Below are positions 12,213 to 22,000 of a DNA stretch of 64,000 bases, piece by piece. Position numbers and translations under genes: made by a program. Source of the DNA: Nothophaeocryptopus gaeumannii (lineage: Eukaryota; Ascomycota; Dothideomycetes; Mycosphaerellales; Mycosphaerellaceae); contig JASISA010000010.1 in the NCBI GenBank assembly GCA_031771865.1, positions 1,984,001 to 2,048,000 of the forward strand, in the 5' to 3' direction. The notes beneath the pieces are model-generated. The model was not told where the DNA came from. It did no database searches and saw only the letters and a list, made by a program, of their open reading frames with translations. Numbering within the stretch: the first letter of the stretch is position 1; the number at the start of each line of letters is the position of its first letter.

Positions 12213-12880
12213 AGTCAGCGCTCGGTGAGTCTTTTGATTTGGGGCCGAGAAAAGCAGGAACTCGAGAGAACATGCGGCATAAGAGATGGCACGAGGTGGA
12301 GACGGTCTAAGGACGAGGCGAGGCGAATACACTACTCTCATTGCGGCCTCTCAAGGCTTCTGCAATTCAAAAGAAGGGAATCAAGGGTTGGATCAGCGAG
12401 AGAGGTCCTTCGAAGGCTCGATTTGCTAAAGAGGCGAAAGAGCTTGAGCATAACTAATTGGACATTGACCTGGTACCGAGCGAGTGAGCAGACTGAATAT
12501 CATTTATTTATTGAGTCGAGGTTTGCACGCCATGATGAACGCGAGCAGGTTCTACTGACAATTCACAGCCGTCACATGGCCATGATTCGAACGAGACATT
12601 GGACAGACCAGCTCCCCGCAAGACGCACATGCATGGCAGCTGGTGAATGCGCGGGCGAGGTGAAGAATGGCTCTACGCACATGACATTCCCTTCATGTGT
12701 CAATGCACATGAGGTATTTGTAGAAAATATTGGACCTTGGTCAACCTGATCATCTACATCAACACTCGACCATTACCGTCCAACACCGAACTTACCAACC
12801 ACACCCAACAACCACATCAACCTTCCTCGAAGTACCGTCGCCCCTGCATATCCAAGTCAACTCGCACACCATCTACCAAC
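12213..12880. other. Intergenic within the BTB array
   Basis: About 670 bases. A stretch around 12520-12565 (GCACGCCATGATGAACGCGA and following) is related to 13980-14025 downstream of copy 2, so the duplicated unit seems to have included 3' flank. No other gene is supported. Confidence 0.5.
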
Positions 12881-13632
12881 ATGGACTGCCAGTTGGACGA
12901 CAACGAGATCGTTCTCGGGTGAGATGTAACCGCAAAATACCTCTTTCAATGGGACCCGCTGACATTGCGAATAGCTTCAATCCCGACAAGCAGGCCACAG
13001 TCATCGTGGGACCAGAGAAGGAGGTGTTCAAAGTCGACCGCGAGAAGCTCAAGGCCACCTTGCTCTACCAGAACAATGTCGACTCTGAAAATGAAGATGA
13101 AGACGATATCACCCTGGACCTGACGGCTTACGAGCCTGAGACTATTCGACTCTACTTCAACTACGTCTACAGCAACGGAGAGATCCCGCGAGTTGGATAT
13201 GCCGCCTTGGGCAGACTCTATGTCTTTGGAGACCACTGTGGGGACGTCAAGCTCAAGAATACGGTCGTGGACAAGATTGTCGCCGAGGGCGAGGTTGTGT
13301 GGAAGGACGGCAGCAAGAGTTGTCCCGAAAACAGCGCCGTGGCCATTGTCTATAATGGCACATCTTCTAGCTCTTCTGTTCGTAGACTGCTCGTCGACAT
13401 CTATTACTACGGGGGATGCCAAGATTTTGAGGATAACGAGTATCCTGCCGCCTTCTACCGCGACCTTGCTCTGAAGCGGGACTCGTCATTTGACAATCCC
13501 GAGGAGGAGCAATCAAACATACAAGCGGGGGACTTAAATATCCGGGCCGAGAACTACTACGAAGAGATCGACGAGGGGGATGAGGAGGAAGCTGAGGGTG
13601 ATACCACCGAGGCGGATGAAGACGAGAAGTAG
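12881..13632 (+). CDS. BTB/POZ-domain protein, array copy 2
   Basis: Exon 1 is 12881-12918 (38 bases, the same length as copy 1), intron 12919-12974 (GTGAGA...GAATAG), exon 2 12975-13632; 231 residues. The unspliced frame could extend upstream to 12730, but that extension has no family match, while the spliced start MDCQLDDNEIVL mirrors copy 1. The BTB-like region (ATVIVGPEKEVFKVDREKLK ... ETIRLYFNYVYSNGEIP) has an unusually acidic insert, SENEDEDD, where copy 1 reads through SPFFKAAL. The C-terminal block RRLLVDIYYYGG ... YPAAFYRDLALKR matches the array signature and ends in a long Glu/Asp tail. Function unknown beyond probable protein-protein interaction. The insert and loss of the usual SxFF segment suggest divergence of the dimer interface. 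Confidence 0.82.
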
Positions 13633-14037
13633 AACGAGGCTCTCCGCGAAGACATCGCCGTGGAGGAGAGGCCGAGAAACAGAACCAGGAAACGCTCCAT
13701 CTCTTCACGGAGACGCATGATGGGCGAGAGCCTATCAGACCATTAAGAGAGGTTCTAGCTTGGAATTCAAGGGTCACAACAGTAAAGAAGCAGGAGCGTA
13801 TGTGTTTGGATTTGGAGAAATTGCGTGAGGCACAGCCCACAAAGACTTACATGAAAACCAGCTGCTGCATCGGCTAGGACTAAGCGGAGTTCAAGTGTGC
13901 AGGATAGGAACGAGCAAAAAGGATTTTGGACATGCTTCTATTGCGTACTATTGACATTTCAAGTCCTTTTGGGAATTCGCACATCATAATGAACGTGAGA
14001 GGGTCCTGCTCATAATCCACGGGCTTCGCCTAGTCGC
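13633..14037. other. Intergenic within the BTB array
   Basis: About 400 bases of copy 2 3' flank. The bases near 13700-13810 resemble those downstream of the truncated copy (near 14430-14540), for example TTCTAGCTTGGAA versus CTCTAGCTGGGAG and the shared GAGCGTATG. No gene is seen. Confidence 0.5.
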
Positions 14038-14340
14038 AATACTAAGGGCCTCGAGCTCCTCGACGAGGAGGGAGACTTCCGCATCCCTTCCGTCAAGCAC
14101 ATTCACGATGTCTACATGTCCACCGCGGCGATCTCTAAGGGCCGGAAGCTGCTGATCGACATCTTCCACTATCGAGAGTTCGACGACGCTAAGTACCCGC
14201 CTGCTTTCTACCGTGACTTGGCAAGCAGGAGCAATGTGGCGTATGGTGAGGATCGCGAGGGATGGGTTCCTCGGGTGGAGGACTACTATCAGGAGGTTGG
14301 TGAGGGTGGAGAGGAGGGTGACTATAACTGGGAGTATTGA
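14038..14340 (+). pseudogene. Truncated BTB-array copy (C-terminal half only)
   Basis: The frame from about 14038 reads through to the stop at 14340 and holds only the second half of an array member: a divergent linker, then GRKLLIDIFHY, YPPAFYRDLASRS and an acidic tail (QEVGEGGEEGDYNWEY). The BTB core, the LYFxYxYTG segment and the tiny first exon are absent upstream; the preceding bases instead resemble the 3' flank of copy 1. The best in-frame ATG is at 14116 and would give 74 residues. I read it as a 5'-truncated duplicate of copy 2 whose 3' flank was copied too. It could be transcribed as a small protein, but nothing shows this. Confidence 0.7.
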
Positions 14341-14826
14341 GGATGGGGACGGGATGAAGGGAATGGGCTCTAGGACAAGAGCGAGACCTTAAACGAAGAC
14401 GATAAGTGGCACGAAGAGCGACTCGATGACTTCACGGAGGTCGATTAGGGACGAGAGTATTTCAGAGTCCAAAAAGAGCCTCTAGCTGGGAGCTTGGTGG
14501 ATTGCACCATGGAAAAGCCGAGACTGGAAAAAAGAGCGTATGAGTGTGCGTTTTGAGAAGATACGGAGAGGTTGGGAAAGCTGATTATTTCTGATGCGTT
14601 CTTCGGGGATTGGAATGATATTTGCGTAATGAAACGAGTGAGCATACGATCGCAAAGCCTGACGCGTGCCTTCCTGGGCTGACGCGTAGGACTTCACCGA
14701 GCGGAAGGAGCGACGAGCAATGGGACGATTTCTTCTGGACTTCCTCCTTTCTTCCTTACCCATCACGCATAAATCTCTCTGCAAGGCTGACCGGCGGCGC
14801 ACAAGACACCCATCAAGCACAGCGCA
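14341..14826. other. Intergenic within the BTB array
   Basis: About 490 bases, including duplicated 3' flank of the truncated copy and the promoter of copy 3. No additional gene is supported. Confidence 0.4.
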
Positions 14827-15662
14827 ATGCCTCTCTTCACCACTGCCGGCATGATAGACACCTCCGAGACCATGCTCAGGTACTCTCTTACGCACCTCTA
14901 CAACATACCCTCGCTGACTCTCGCCACAGCTTCGCCACGCGTGATCAAGTCACTCTGATCGTCGGTCCCAAAAGGGTCGGATTCAACGTCCACCACCCAC
15001 TCGTGGAAGCATCACCATTCTTCGCCAGCTTCGCAGATACCTATCTTCCAATCATGCACCAGATGCGGCTACCCGATGAAGACCCAGATCAGATTCAGCT
15101 CTACCTCCACTTTCTGTATACTGGCAAAGCACCGCGCGTGCCGTACAGATTACTCACAGCCGCCTACGTCTTCGCTGGAAACATCGCAGACTTCCGTTTC
15201 AAGAACGCCATCATCGACCGGATTTTCGCTGAGACGCGCGAAGTCACAGATGAGAAGGTGTGGTATCCCATTGAAGATAACGTCAATATCATCTACGAGG
15301 GCACGAAAGACGGTTCATTGGGCAGGAAGATGCTGATGGATACGTTCTACCACTACGGAGCACCGGAATGGCTGGACGGTTTTGAGTACCACCATGAGTT
15401 TTACAGGGATTTGGCGAAGAAGCGGGTGAGGGAGAATGATGGAGATGAGGAGGAGGAGCTACCGGAGGAGGGATTGAGGGCGAGGGATTATCATGAGGGG
15501 GAAGATGCGGAGCGGGCGAGGGAGATGGAACAAGACGAAGAGAATGATTTGGAGGATGCGGAGGAGATGGAGCAACGCAGGAACGAGGAGTACGAGAACA
15601 TCGGCATCGATGATGAGGAGATCATTTCGATTCCTTCTGAGCTGACCGTAGCTTCGCTGTGA
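14827..15662 (+). CDS. BTB/POZ-domain protein, array copy 3
   Basis: Exon 1 is 14827-14879 (53 bases), intron 14880-14929 (GTACTC...CCACAG), exon 2 14930-15662; 261 residues. The BTB core is seen in DQVTLIVGPKRVGFNVHHPL, EASPFFASF, LPDEDPDQIQLYLHFLYTGK and FKNAIIDRIFAET. The array signature follows as GRKMLMDTFYHYG and YHHEFYRDLAKKR, then a very long Glu-rich tail of about 80 residues. Exon 1 contains other ATGs in frame (14851), so the first residues are uncertain. Closest in layout to copy 1: both keep SPFF and FLYTG. Probable homo- or hetero-dimerising adaptor; no second domain is seen. Confidence 0.84.
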
Positions 15663-15901
15663 TGGAGAGAGCTGGAAGATGCGAGCGGAGACGAGAGATG
15701 AGTCTTGAGAGATGGAAGCCTGTTAGAACTTCCTTCATGTGAAGCGCTAGGCCACGCTAACTTTAGCGCATGCATTAGCTGCGATTTTGGCCACACAACA
15801 AACGTTTGGCCGCTTGTTGCTCTCCGAGACAAAATCGTCTCCTCTACCCATACATCAGCACTTGCTCATTCCACTCGCCACACTCCAGACGCATCCCAAT
15901 C

Positions 15902-16673
15902 ATGGATCTACCGTCTCGCGTCAGCAGCAAGAACATACTCGAGTAAGAGCTGTTTCAATCACGGTTTATCTACACGTGCTAACATCAGCAGCTTGGGAGA
16001 CGCCGAATGGTTCGTAAAGATCAAGGTGGGAACATTCGGATCAGGATTCCTGGCGCATCGCACCGTCATCGCCAAAACCTTCCATCTCATCCGCCAGCAG
16101 CTCGACGGCAAAGCTCCCAAAGGCTTCACTACGATTGATCTGCCAGAAGAGAATCCTGAGCAGTTCCGCATCTACCTCAATTGGGCCTATACGAAGCAGC
16201 TCGCGACTAAAGCAGATTGCCCGTCAGCGGACGCAGAACACCAACTCATGCCGAAGCCACAGCATGAGAAGCCGGAAGATCTCGAGTATGCATCGCTCGT
16301 TCAGCTGTTTCATCTTGGAATCAGAATGGCGGACACCACATTCATGACCGCTGTTCGGGGTGCCCTGGAGGCCAAGGTTGCTGGCGAGCCTCATCACCAC
16401 TACCGTCGCCTGCCGGGCAAGACCGCCATTCACCTCGCCTTCAGCCACAGTTGCTTTTTCTCTTGGGTCAAAGTCACACTGGTCGAGTTGTACGTCAATC
16501 TCGCTGATCCGGATGACCTACGCTACACAGCAGACTGGAATTCCGACTTTCTCTCTCAGTTGGCTTTGAGCTTTGCCACGGACAGGCGCGCCATGCGGCA
16601 GGTCGAAGCTGCGGAGGCCAAGGAGAATGTGACTGAGTCTTCTGAGGTTTCTTGTCTGGAGAGTGGGAGCTAG
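15902..16673 (+). CDS. BTB-like protein, array copy 4 (divergent subtype)
   Basis: Exon 1 is 15902-15942 (41 bases), intron 15943-15991 (GTAAGA, a clean GCTAAC branch site, then CATCAGCAG), exon 2 15992-16673; 240 residues. The acceptor is a NAGNAG pair, so one extra Ser codon is possible. It keeps the array gene structure but the sequence is divergent: EWFVKIKVGTFGSGFLAHRT, then a segment ending IDLPEENPEQFRIYLNWAYT, a short insert with SADAEHQLMPKPQHEKPED, and LPGKTAIHLAFSHSC. The C-terminal FYRDLA block of copies 1-3 is replaced by DWNSDFLSQLALSFATDRRA. It is a remote BTB relative, identified by position, exon pattern and the LPEEnPExFxIYLxWxYT segment. It lies 239 bases after copy 3, the tightest spacing in the array. 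Confidence 0.72.
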
Positions 16674-17204
16674 AAGGTTCTTGCTATTACTGGCACCGAG
16701 ACCAACATCAGCGCACTTCAGAGACTGACCGCCCCGGAGGACGCAGCGGACGCGAACAGCACGGAGCAGCTCGGAAAGGGAACTGTCCACACTCCATTCG
16801 CGCCTTTCATTGAGGGAAGCTTCTTGAGAGAGACCACGGAGTTCCACGTCATCGTTTCGCAGCCCCCTGATCCGGAGAAGAGCTTCGAGGAACTTCGGAT
16901 GGAGGATTATCTGCAAGGCAGACGGTTGACCACCATCAATGGCTAGGCAGGAGTGCAATGCGATACGATGTTCTGGGGCATTCTAAATGCCGCAGTGAGA
17001 CGATAGCTAGTGAATTTGTCCAATCAGGCCTGCTGGTAATCGAATTCACATGCACTGTCACATGCAAGGATAGACGCTTTCTGCTTACATGAAACCTGTC
17101 CAAGTGCGCTTCTATTACAACTTCGATTCAAACACCTCGTAATGCAAACTAACAACACAACCCTACTCTGACAAAACGGCCATCTAGGGGCGCATTGAAG
17201 CACC
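16674..17204. other. Intergenic within the BTB array
   Basis: About 530 bases. The first 270 continue a low-quality open frame after the copy 4 stop, with no recognisable motif. Nothing else supported. Confidence 0.35.
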
Positions 17205-18023
17205 ATGGCAAACAGTAATCCAGACCCACGAGGTTACCGAACTCAAGCGAAGCAGTAAGTATACACGCCGCGCGCAGCCTCACCTCGGCAACTGATCCTC
17301 AACAGATACGGCACGCCTCCTAATCCGGTCGTGCGCATCAAAGTTGGAGTCGAAAAGACACTCTTTACTATCAATGAGCGACATATCCAAGGAGGATCCA
17401 AGAGACTTTGCGAAGCTATCAAGCGCGCGAAGGACCTGTTCGGCGACGAGTCCATCATCACTCCTGACGATATCGAAGATCATGAGGCAGAGATCTTCAA
17501 CCTTTACGTGAACTGGATCGTGACGGGACAGGTCATGTCCAAGGCCGACCCATTGAAAGGCACACCGCCGACAAGCCGCGCAGCTGAAGACCCGGAGTGG
17601 ACGGTCCTGGCCAAGCTCGCGAATCTGGATACATATCTGCAGCACAACAGCTCCCACAACGCGGTAGTCGATGCTCTGATCGCCAAGATCGACAGCTCAA
17701 AGCACCTGGATGTCGTCCAACGGCTTCCAGGCAAATCAACAATTGATGTGCTTTGGAGCCGTAATGGGAAGTCCATCGTAGCAACTATGGTGCTTGACAT
17801 GTACTGCGAAGATAGTGGCCTCCGAAACATCAAGGGCTTCAACGCAGACTTCGTGGAAGCGGTGGCAATGAGATTCATAGTGGACAAAGCTCTGAAAGCA
17901 AGGTCTCAAAGGTGGAGTGCGCCGAGTCCGTGTCATTGGCATCGGCATGAGGCCGCCGAGGAGGCGTGCAATGCTCGAAAGAGGAAGAGGAAGAGGGTCG
18001 AGACCAATCTCGATGAGGTGTAG
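17205..18023 (+). CDS. BTB-like protein, array copy 5 (divergent subtype)
   Basis: Exon 1 is 17205-17254 (50 bases), intron 17255-17305 (GTAAGT...TCAACAG), exon 2 17306-18023; 255 residues. It pairs with copy 4: PVVRIKVGVEKTLFTINERH, then DDIEDHEAEIFNLYVNWIVT, an insert (PLKGTPPTSRAAEDPEW), LAKLANLDTYLQHNS, and LPGKSTIDVLWSRNGKS, which aligns with LPGKTAIHLAFSHSC of copy 4. The C-terminus is basic (ARKRKRKRVE) and could act as a nuclear signal, unlike the acidic tails of copies 1-3. The start is chosen by the shared short first exon with a phase-2 junction. Last member of the array; function unknown. Confidence 0.7.
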
Positions 18024-18476
18024 ACAACTAAGGCCTGGAGAGGGAAGCAGCGGAACCACGGGCAATTCTTTTTGGTGGGACGTGCCTTGGAGCATGTTCC
18101 GTGCTCTTGTAACTTTACAATACTATACATGCGGTGTCTCATTACTTCATGCTCGCCCACAATCATCGATGCGTCTCTTTCTCGAGGGTCGTCGGCTTTG
18201 GCCTCTGAGAGCCACGTCTTCGGGGAGATCCTCTCTATCGCCAAAATTCACTGGTTCAACGCAGTTGGAATGGTCTGCTCTCACGCGATAGACCTTTGGT
18301 CCGATTTCCCAAAAGCTTTGCGGACGACAAGATGGTGCAGCCTGCTTAGTTGCATCTTTCCTGATGGCTTCGGCAGGGAATATCAAAGCTGATTCCCTTT
18401 CTCAAGCATCTCAATCGCCGCCTTGCGATTCGCTCATCCATTCTTCTATTATCAATGCAGTCCCACCCGTCCTCAT
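18024..18476. other. Intergenic, end of the BTB array
   Basis: About 450 bases between the convergent stops of BTB copy 5 and the UQCC2/CBP6-like gene. ORFs on both strands lack motifs. Nothing supported. Confidence 0.4.
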
Positions 18477-18812
18477 CTATTTCATCCGCACCATATTCTG
18501 CAACCTCTTCATCCAGTTACCGACTATGCTGCGGTTCGGTAGCTCATCGAGTTCTCTCCTGAGCGCCTCGTAGTGTTCCGGATTACTCTGCGGCTTCATC
18601 AAGCTCTCTTGCGGAGGGAAGTGTTTGCTGAAACGGTTCTCGAGAAGCAGATATGCGGCATTGACCTCCTTCTCCTCATTGCGAGCAGTCGCTGGAGCGC
18701 TCTTGACACGTGATTCGAGAATGAATTGGAATGTCTTTTCGGGGCGAAGTTGGTCTTTCGGCCAGCGGGCGAGGAGGCGGGTGTAGTGGGCGCCGATTTG
18801 GGAGCGGGACAT
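18477..18812 (-). CDS. UQCC2/CBP6-like cytochrome bc1 assembly factor
   Basis: A 111-residue helical, basic protein starting MSRSQIGAHYTRLLARWPKDQ. The opening (a YxxLLxxWPxD-type motif), the conserved FQFILESRV segment, AAYLLLENRFSKHFPP and the small size resemble the UQCC2/Cbp6 family of mitochondrial proteins that bind the cytochrome b mRNA/nascent chain complex and support bc1 (complex III) assembly. This is family memory, not a search, so the name is moderate. The ATG at 18812 is chosen because the family starts about here; an open frame extends upstream to 18917 but the extra residues look non-coding. It is divergent from mitochondrial IF-2 with about 280 bases between starts, which fits a shared mitochondrial-translation role. 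Confidence 0.62.
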   Translation of the reverse strand: MSRSQIGAHYTRLLARWPKDQLRPEKTFQFILESRVKSAPATARNEEKEVNAAYLLLENRFSKHFPPQESLMKPQSNPEHYEALRRELDELPNRSIVGNWMKRLQNMVRMK

Positions 18813-19095
18813 CTCGACTGACCGTCTTGTCGGCTGATACGGATCAATGTGGTATTGACTCAGATGTTGCAGGCGATGTTGAAAGCAAAGGTATTGCCTG
18901 GTACATGTAGTGCTCAAGGTAATATCGATGTCATGGAAGTTCGATTTGACTTTGCGGACATATCGGCCGCAGCGGCCGCATCTATTCCTCCTCGTCTCTC
19001 ACTCCCGCGGACGGCATCCCGTTTGGGTAGGAGGTCGACTTTCAATTTGGAACAGAATCCATCAACACATTCACTTGTGTCTTCATTGTATATAC
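18813..19095. promoter_or_regulatory. Putative bidirectional promoter, UQCC2/CBP6-like and mitochondrial IF-2
   Basis: About 280 bases between two divergent predicted starts (18812 minus, 19096 plus). Contains GGCCGCAGCGGCCGC near 18966, a GC-rich near-palindrome. No specific factor site is claimed. The IF-2 start is itself uncertain, so the boundary may move. Confidence 0.35.
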
Positions 19096-22000
19096 TATGC
19101 GACGGCAGCGTATACTGAGGGTCGGTGAATCAACTCCTTAACAAAGCTATCAACTAATAGACCACAGGCGTCCTCAGCGCAAAGCCTCTGCATCTTCTGC
19201 GCGTGTCGACTGGCCATTGAACCTGCAGCATCCCATGCTCGAGTCGCCGCTCCATTTGTCTCTGGCAGACGATCTATCTCTACGACACGACCTACTCCCC
19301 AATCACCTGCTACCGCTGCGGCTCCGACTTCCGAACATGTCGCTGACAACCGCGATACACTCCCATCATGGTACGATCCATTATCCAGTCTCTCCATGTC
19401 AGAGCAGCGGGAGAAGGCTGCTCGTATGGAGCTGAGACGAAGCTATGAGGCGAAGCAGAACCAGTCGAAGCAGGAGCAGATGTGGAAGGAAGAAGAGGAG
19501 AGAAATAAGCACAAGACCGAGAGGAACGAGAGGCGGAGTGCGAATCGAAACCAGCGTCAGCAACCAGGTCGCAAGAACAATGCGGACCATGGACAACGAG
19601 TGAAAGATGCTGCTGAGGGACAGACGCTGAGCCAGAAAATGTTCAAACCTGGCAAGAGTCAAGGTCTCGTTCGAAAGCATAACGGAGGCGATGCAAAAGC
19701 CATTCCAGAGGAAAAGAAGTCAACGACGACTTTTAGGAAAGTTAATCTCCAATTTGAAGATCAAAAAAGCTCGGAGCCAGCCAAGATGCGCCAGCAGAAT
19801 GTCCGCAGCGACAAGACAAGACAACGGACAGATCGTCCCTTTGAACAGAAGACTTCGCAGCCGAAGAAGGTCTCGGTCCCAGATTTCTTGAAGCCAAACG
19901 TTGCTAAAACTACCAGCACTGCTGCACCCACTGCTGGATGGGGCGCTGGTAGCACTGTGACCGCACCTTTGCAGTACAGTGAGCCGGAACAGCGATCAGG
20001 GTCGCATGCGAATATCCAGGATCTTGAGCGTGAAGGATGGACACAGGACAGCTCAGGTCAGAAGTCACTCGAACTCTCAAAAAGAGCTCAGGAGGCTGAA
20101 GAAGCAGTCGCAAACTCTAACATCAGAGACGTCTCTACGCACAAGACGTATTCGGACGAGAGCGTGTTCCGCGATGCAGAGCTTCGTGCGCAAGACAGCT
20201 ACGAGCGTGCAGCGAAGGCTTTTGCGGAGCCAGAAGCACGCCCTACTCAGACATCGCAAGTGTTACCCGAGCAGGACGCTTACGAGACAACAGCCGATAC
20301 CGCCCAGCCTGAAGCCATACCTACACGGGAGCAACCGCCTCAAGCTGCTTCCTCTGAGACCGGTGCACCGGAGGCTTTCGAGCACTCGGCGCCCTCTCAA
20401 ATCGCTGTCAATACGCATGTGATCGAACCTCCCCAACCAGAGGAACGGGCTCCGCAGACGTCGCAATCTTTGCCTGAGCAAGATGTCTTTGAGGCTTTCG
20501 CTCAGCCTGACGAAGAACCGGAAGTGGTGCCTACGCGTGAGCAACAGCCTCAAGCTGCAGAATCCGAGAAGCCTGCAGCTACATCGTCTGCCTCATCTGA
20601 GACAGGGGCACCAGAGGCGTACGATCACCCTACTCCTTCGCAAGCGACTGCAAGCCTTGGGTCTTTCGGTCATTTCGAAGAAGCCAAGGAATATGCACCG
20701 TGGCAAGCCGCCCTCGATGCAAGCCATGAAGCGGCATCAACGAACTTGGGCACATTCGGATCGTTTGAGGTTGAAGCTGGAATTATTCCTGATTACCAGC
20801 GTGAAGAGACTTCTGCAAAGCAAACAAGCCTACAGTCACCTTCGCCTCTTGCAGCGGCTGCGAGAGCAACTCAGTCAGCCCAGAATGCTTGGGGTCAGCA
20901 CAAGTCGTTCGCACCACCACCGTCCAGCCCGCCCGGGCCCCCGCCACTTCCCAAGGGTTGGATCTCTGAGTGGGATCCCACACATCAGCGTGATTACTAC
21001 GTCGAAGAAGCGACAGGCAAGAGCCAATGGGAGCGCCCTTTGCCTCCACGAAGATTTGCACCTCCGCCTGGCCCTCCGCCTCCTCGCAACGATGATGCCA
21101 AACAGGGTCTCAACGGGTATGACAACCAGCAGCAGCTACGTAACAATACGCAACAGCCCACTAGCGCTGACTATCCTCCACAGAGGCCTGGCCGAGGTCC
21201 CTCGGGGTCGTCAATGAACTCGAACGCTGCACCTGCCCGTGATACGTACAGTGATAGTAGGTATAGGGCTACGCCGCTTGAGGCGCACGACCTTCAGCAG
21301 CCAAAGGCAGTTGAAAAGGACCACTCGGCGGACTGGCAGCATCTCAAGCGCCGCAAACCCGAGGCCGAGACCACCTCTGCGCAGCCACCCCAAAAGCAGC
21401 AGACACAGCAGGCATCTCAGCCAACGCAGGCCCCACAATCCTCTCAGCCACAGCAACAGAGCTGGATGGCCGACGACAGCTGGGTAGACCGTACGTTTGA
21501 GAAGCATCTACGCGAGCGTCCGCAAGCACAACAACAACAGCGGCGGGCGCAGCCGGCGTCCAGTTCACCGATCCGGACCGTCGACGACTCTAACTCTCCG
21601 TTCAGCTCGAGACTCTTCAATTCAGATCGAGCCAAGAACGCAACCTGCATCCGGTGCGGCGCAAAAGGACACGTCGGCTCGGAGTGTCCTGACCCAAACA
21701 AGAATAAAGTGTGTCGTTCTTGCGGCCAAACGGGACATGATGTAAGCAATTGTCCGGGTCGCCAGGCTGCATCTCGTCAGCCTGAGCCTGGTCGCTTCTC
21801 TGGAGTACGCCGCGTCTTCGACGATGGTAGCCCGGTAGCTCAGTATCAGCAAAGGCAGGATCAACAGCAACAGCCAAGCGAGGGCAGAGTTCGCAACCCT
21901 TTCGCTGATGGCGAGCCTCAAGTTGACAAGAAATCTGCAGCGATGGAGGCGGCAAGGCAAAGGCGTGCTCAGCGCTTTGGACAAGAAGCGCCAAGAACGC

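Noticed and set aside
12730..12880. Upstream in-frame extension of BTB copy 2
   Set aside because: The spliced start at 12881 matches the short first exon of the other copies; the extension has no counterpart.
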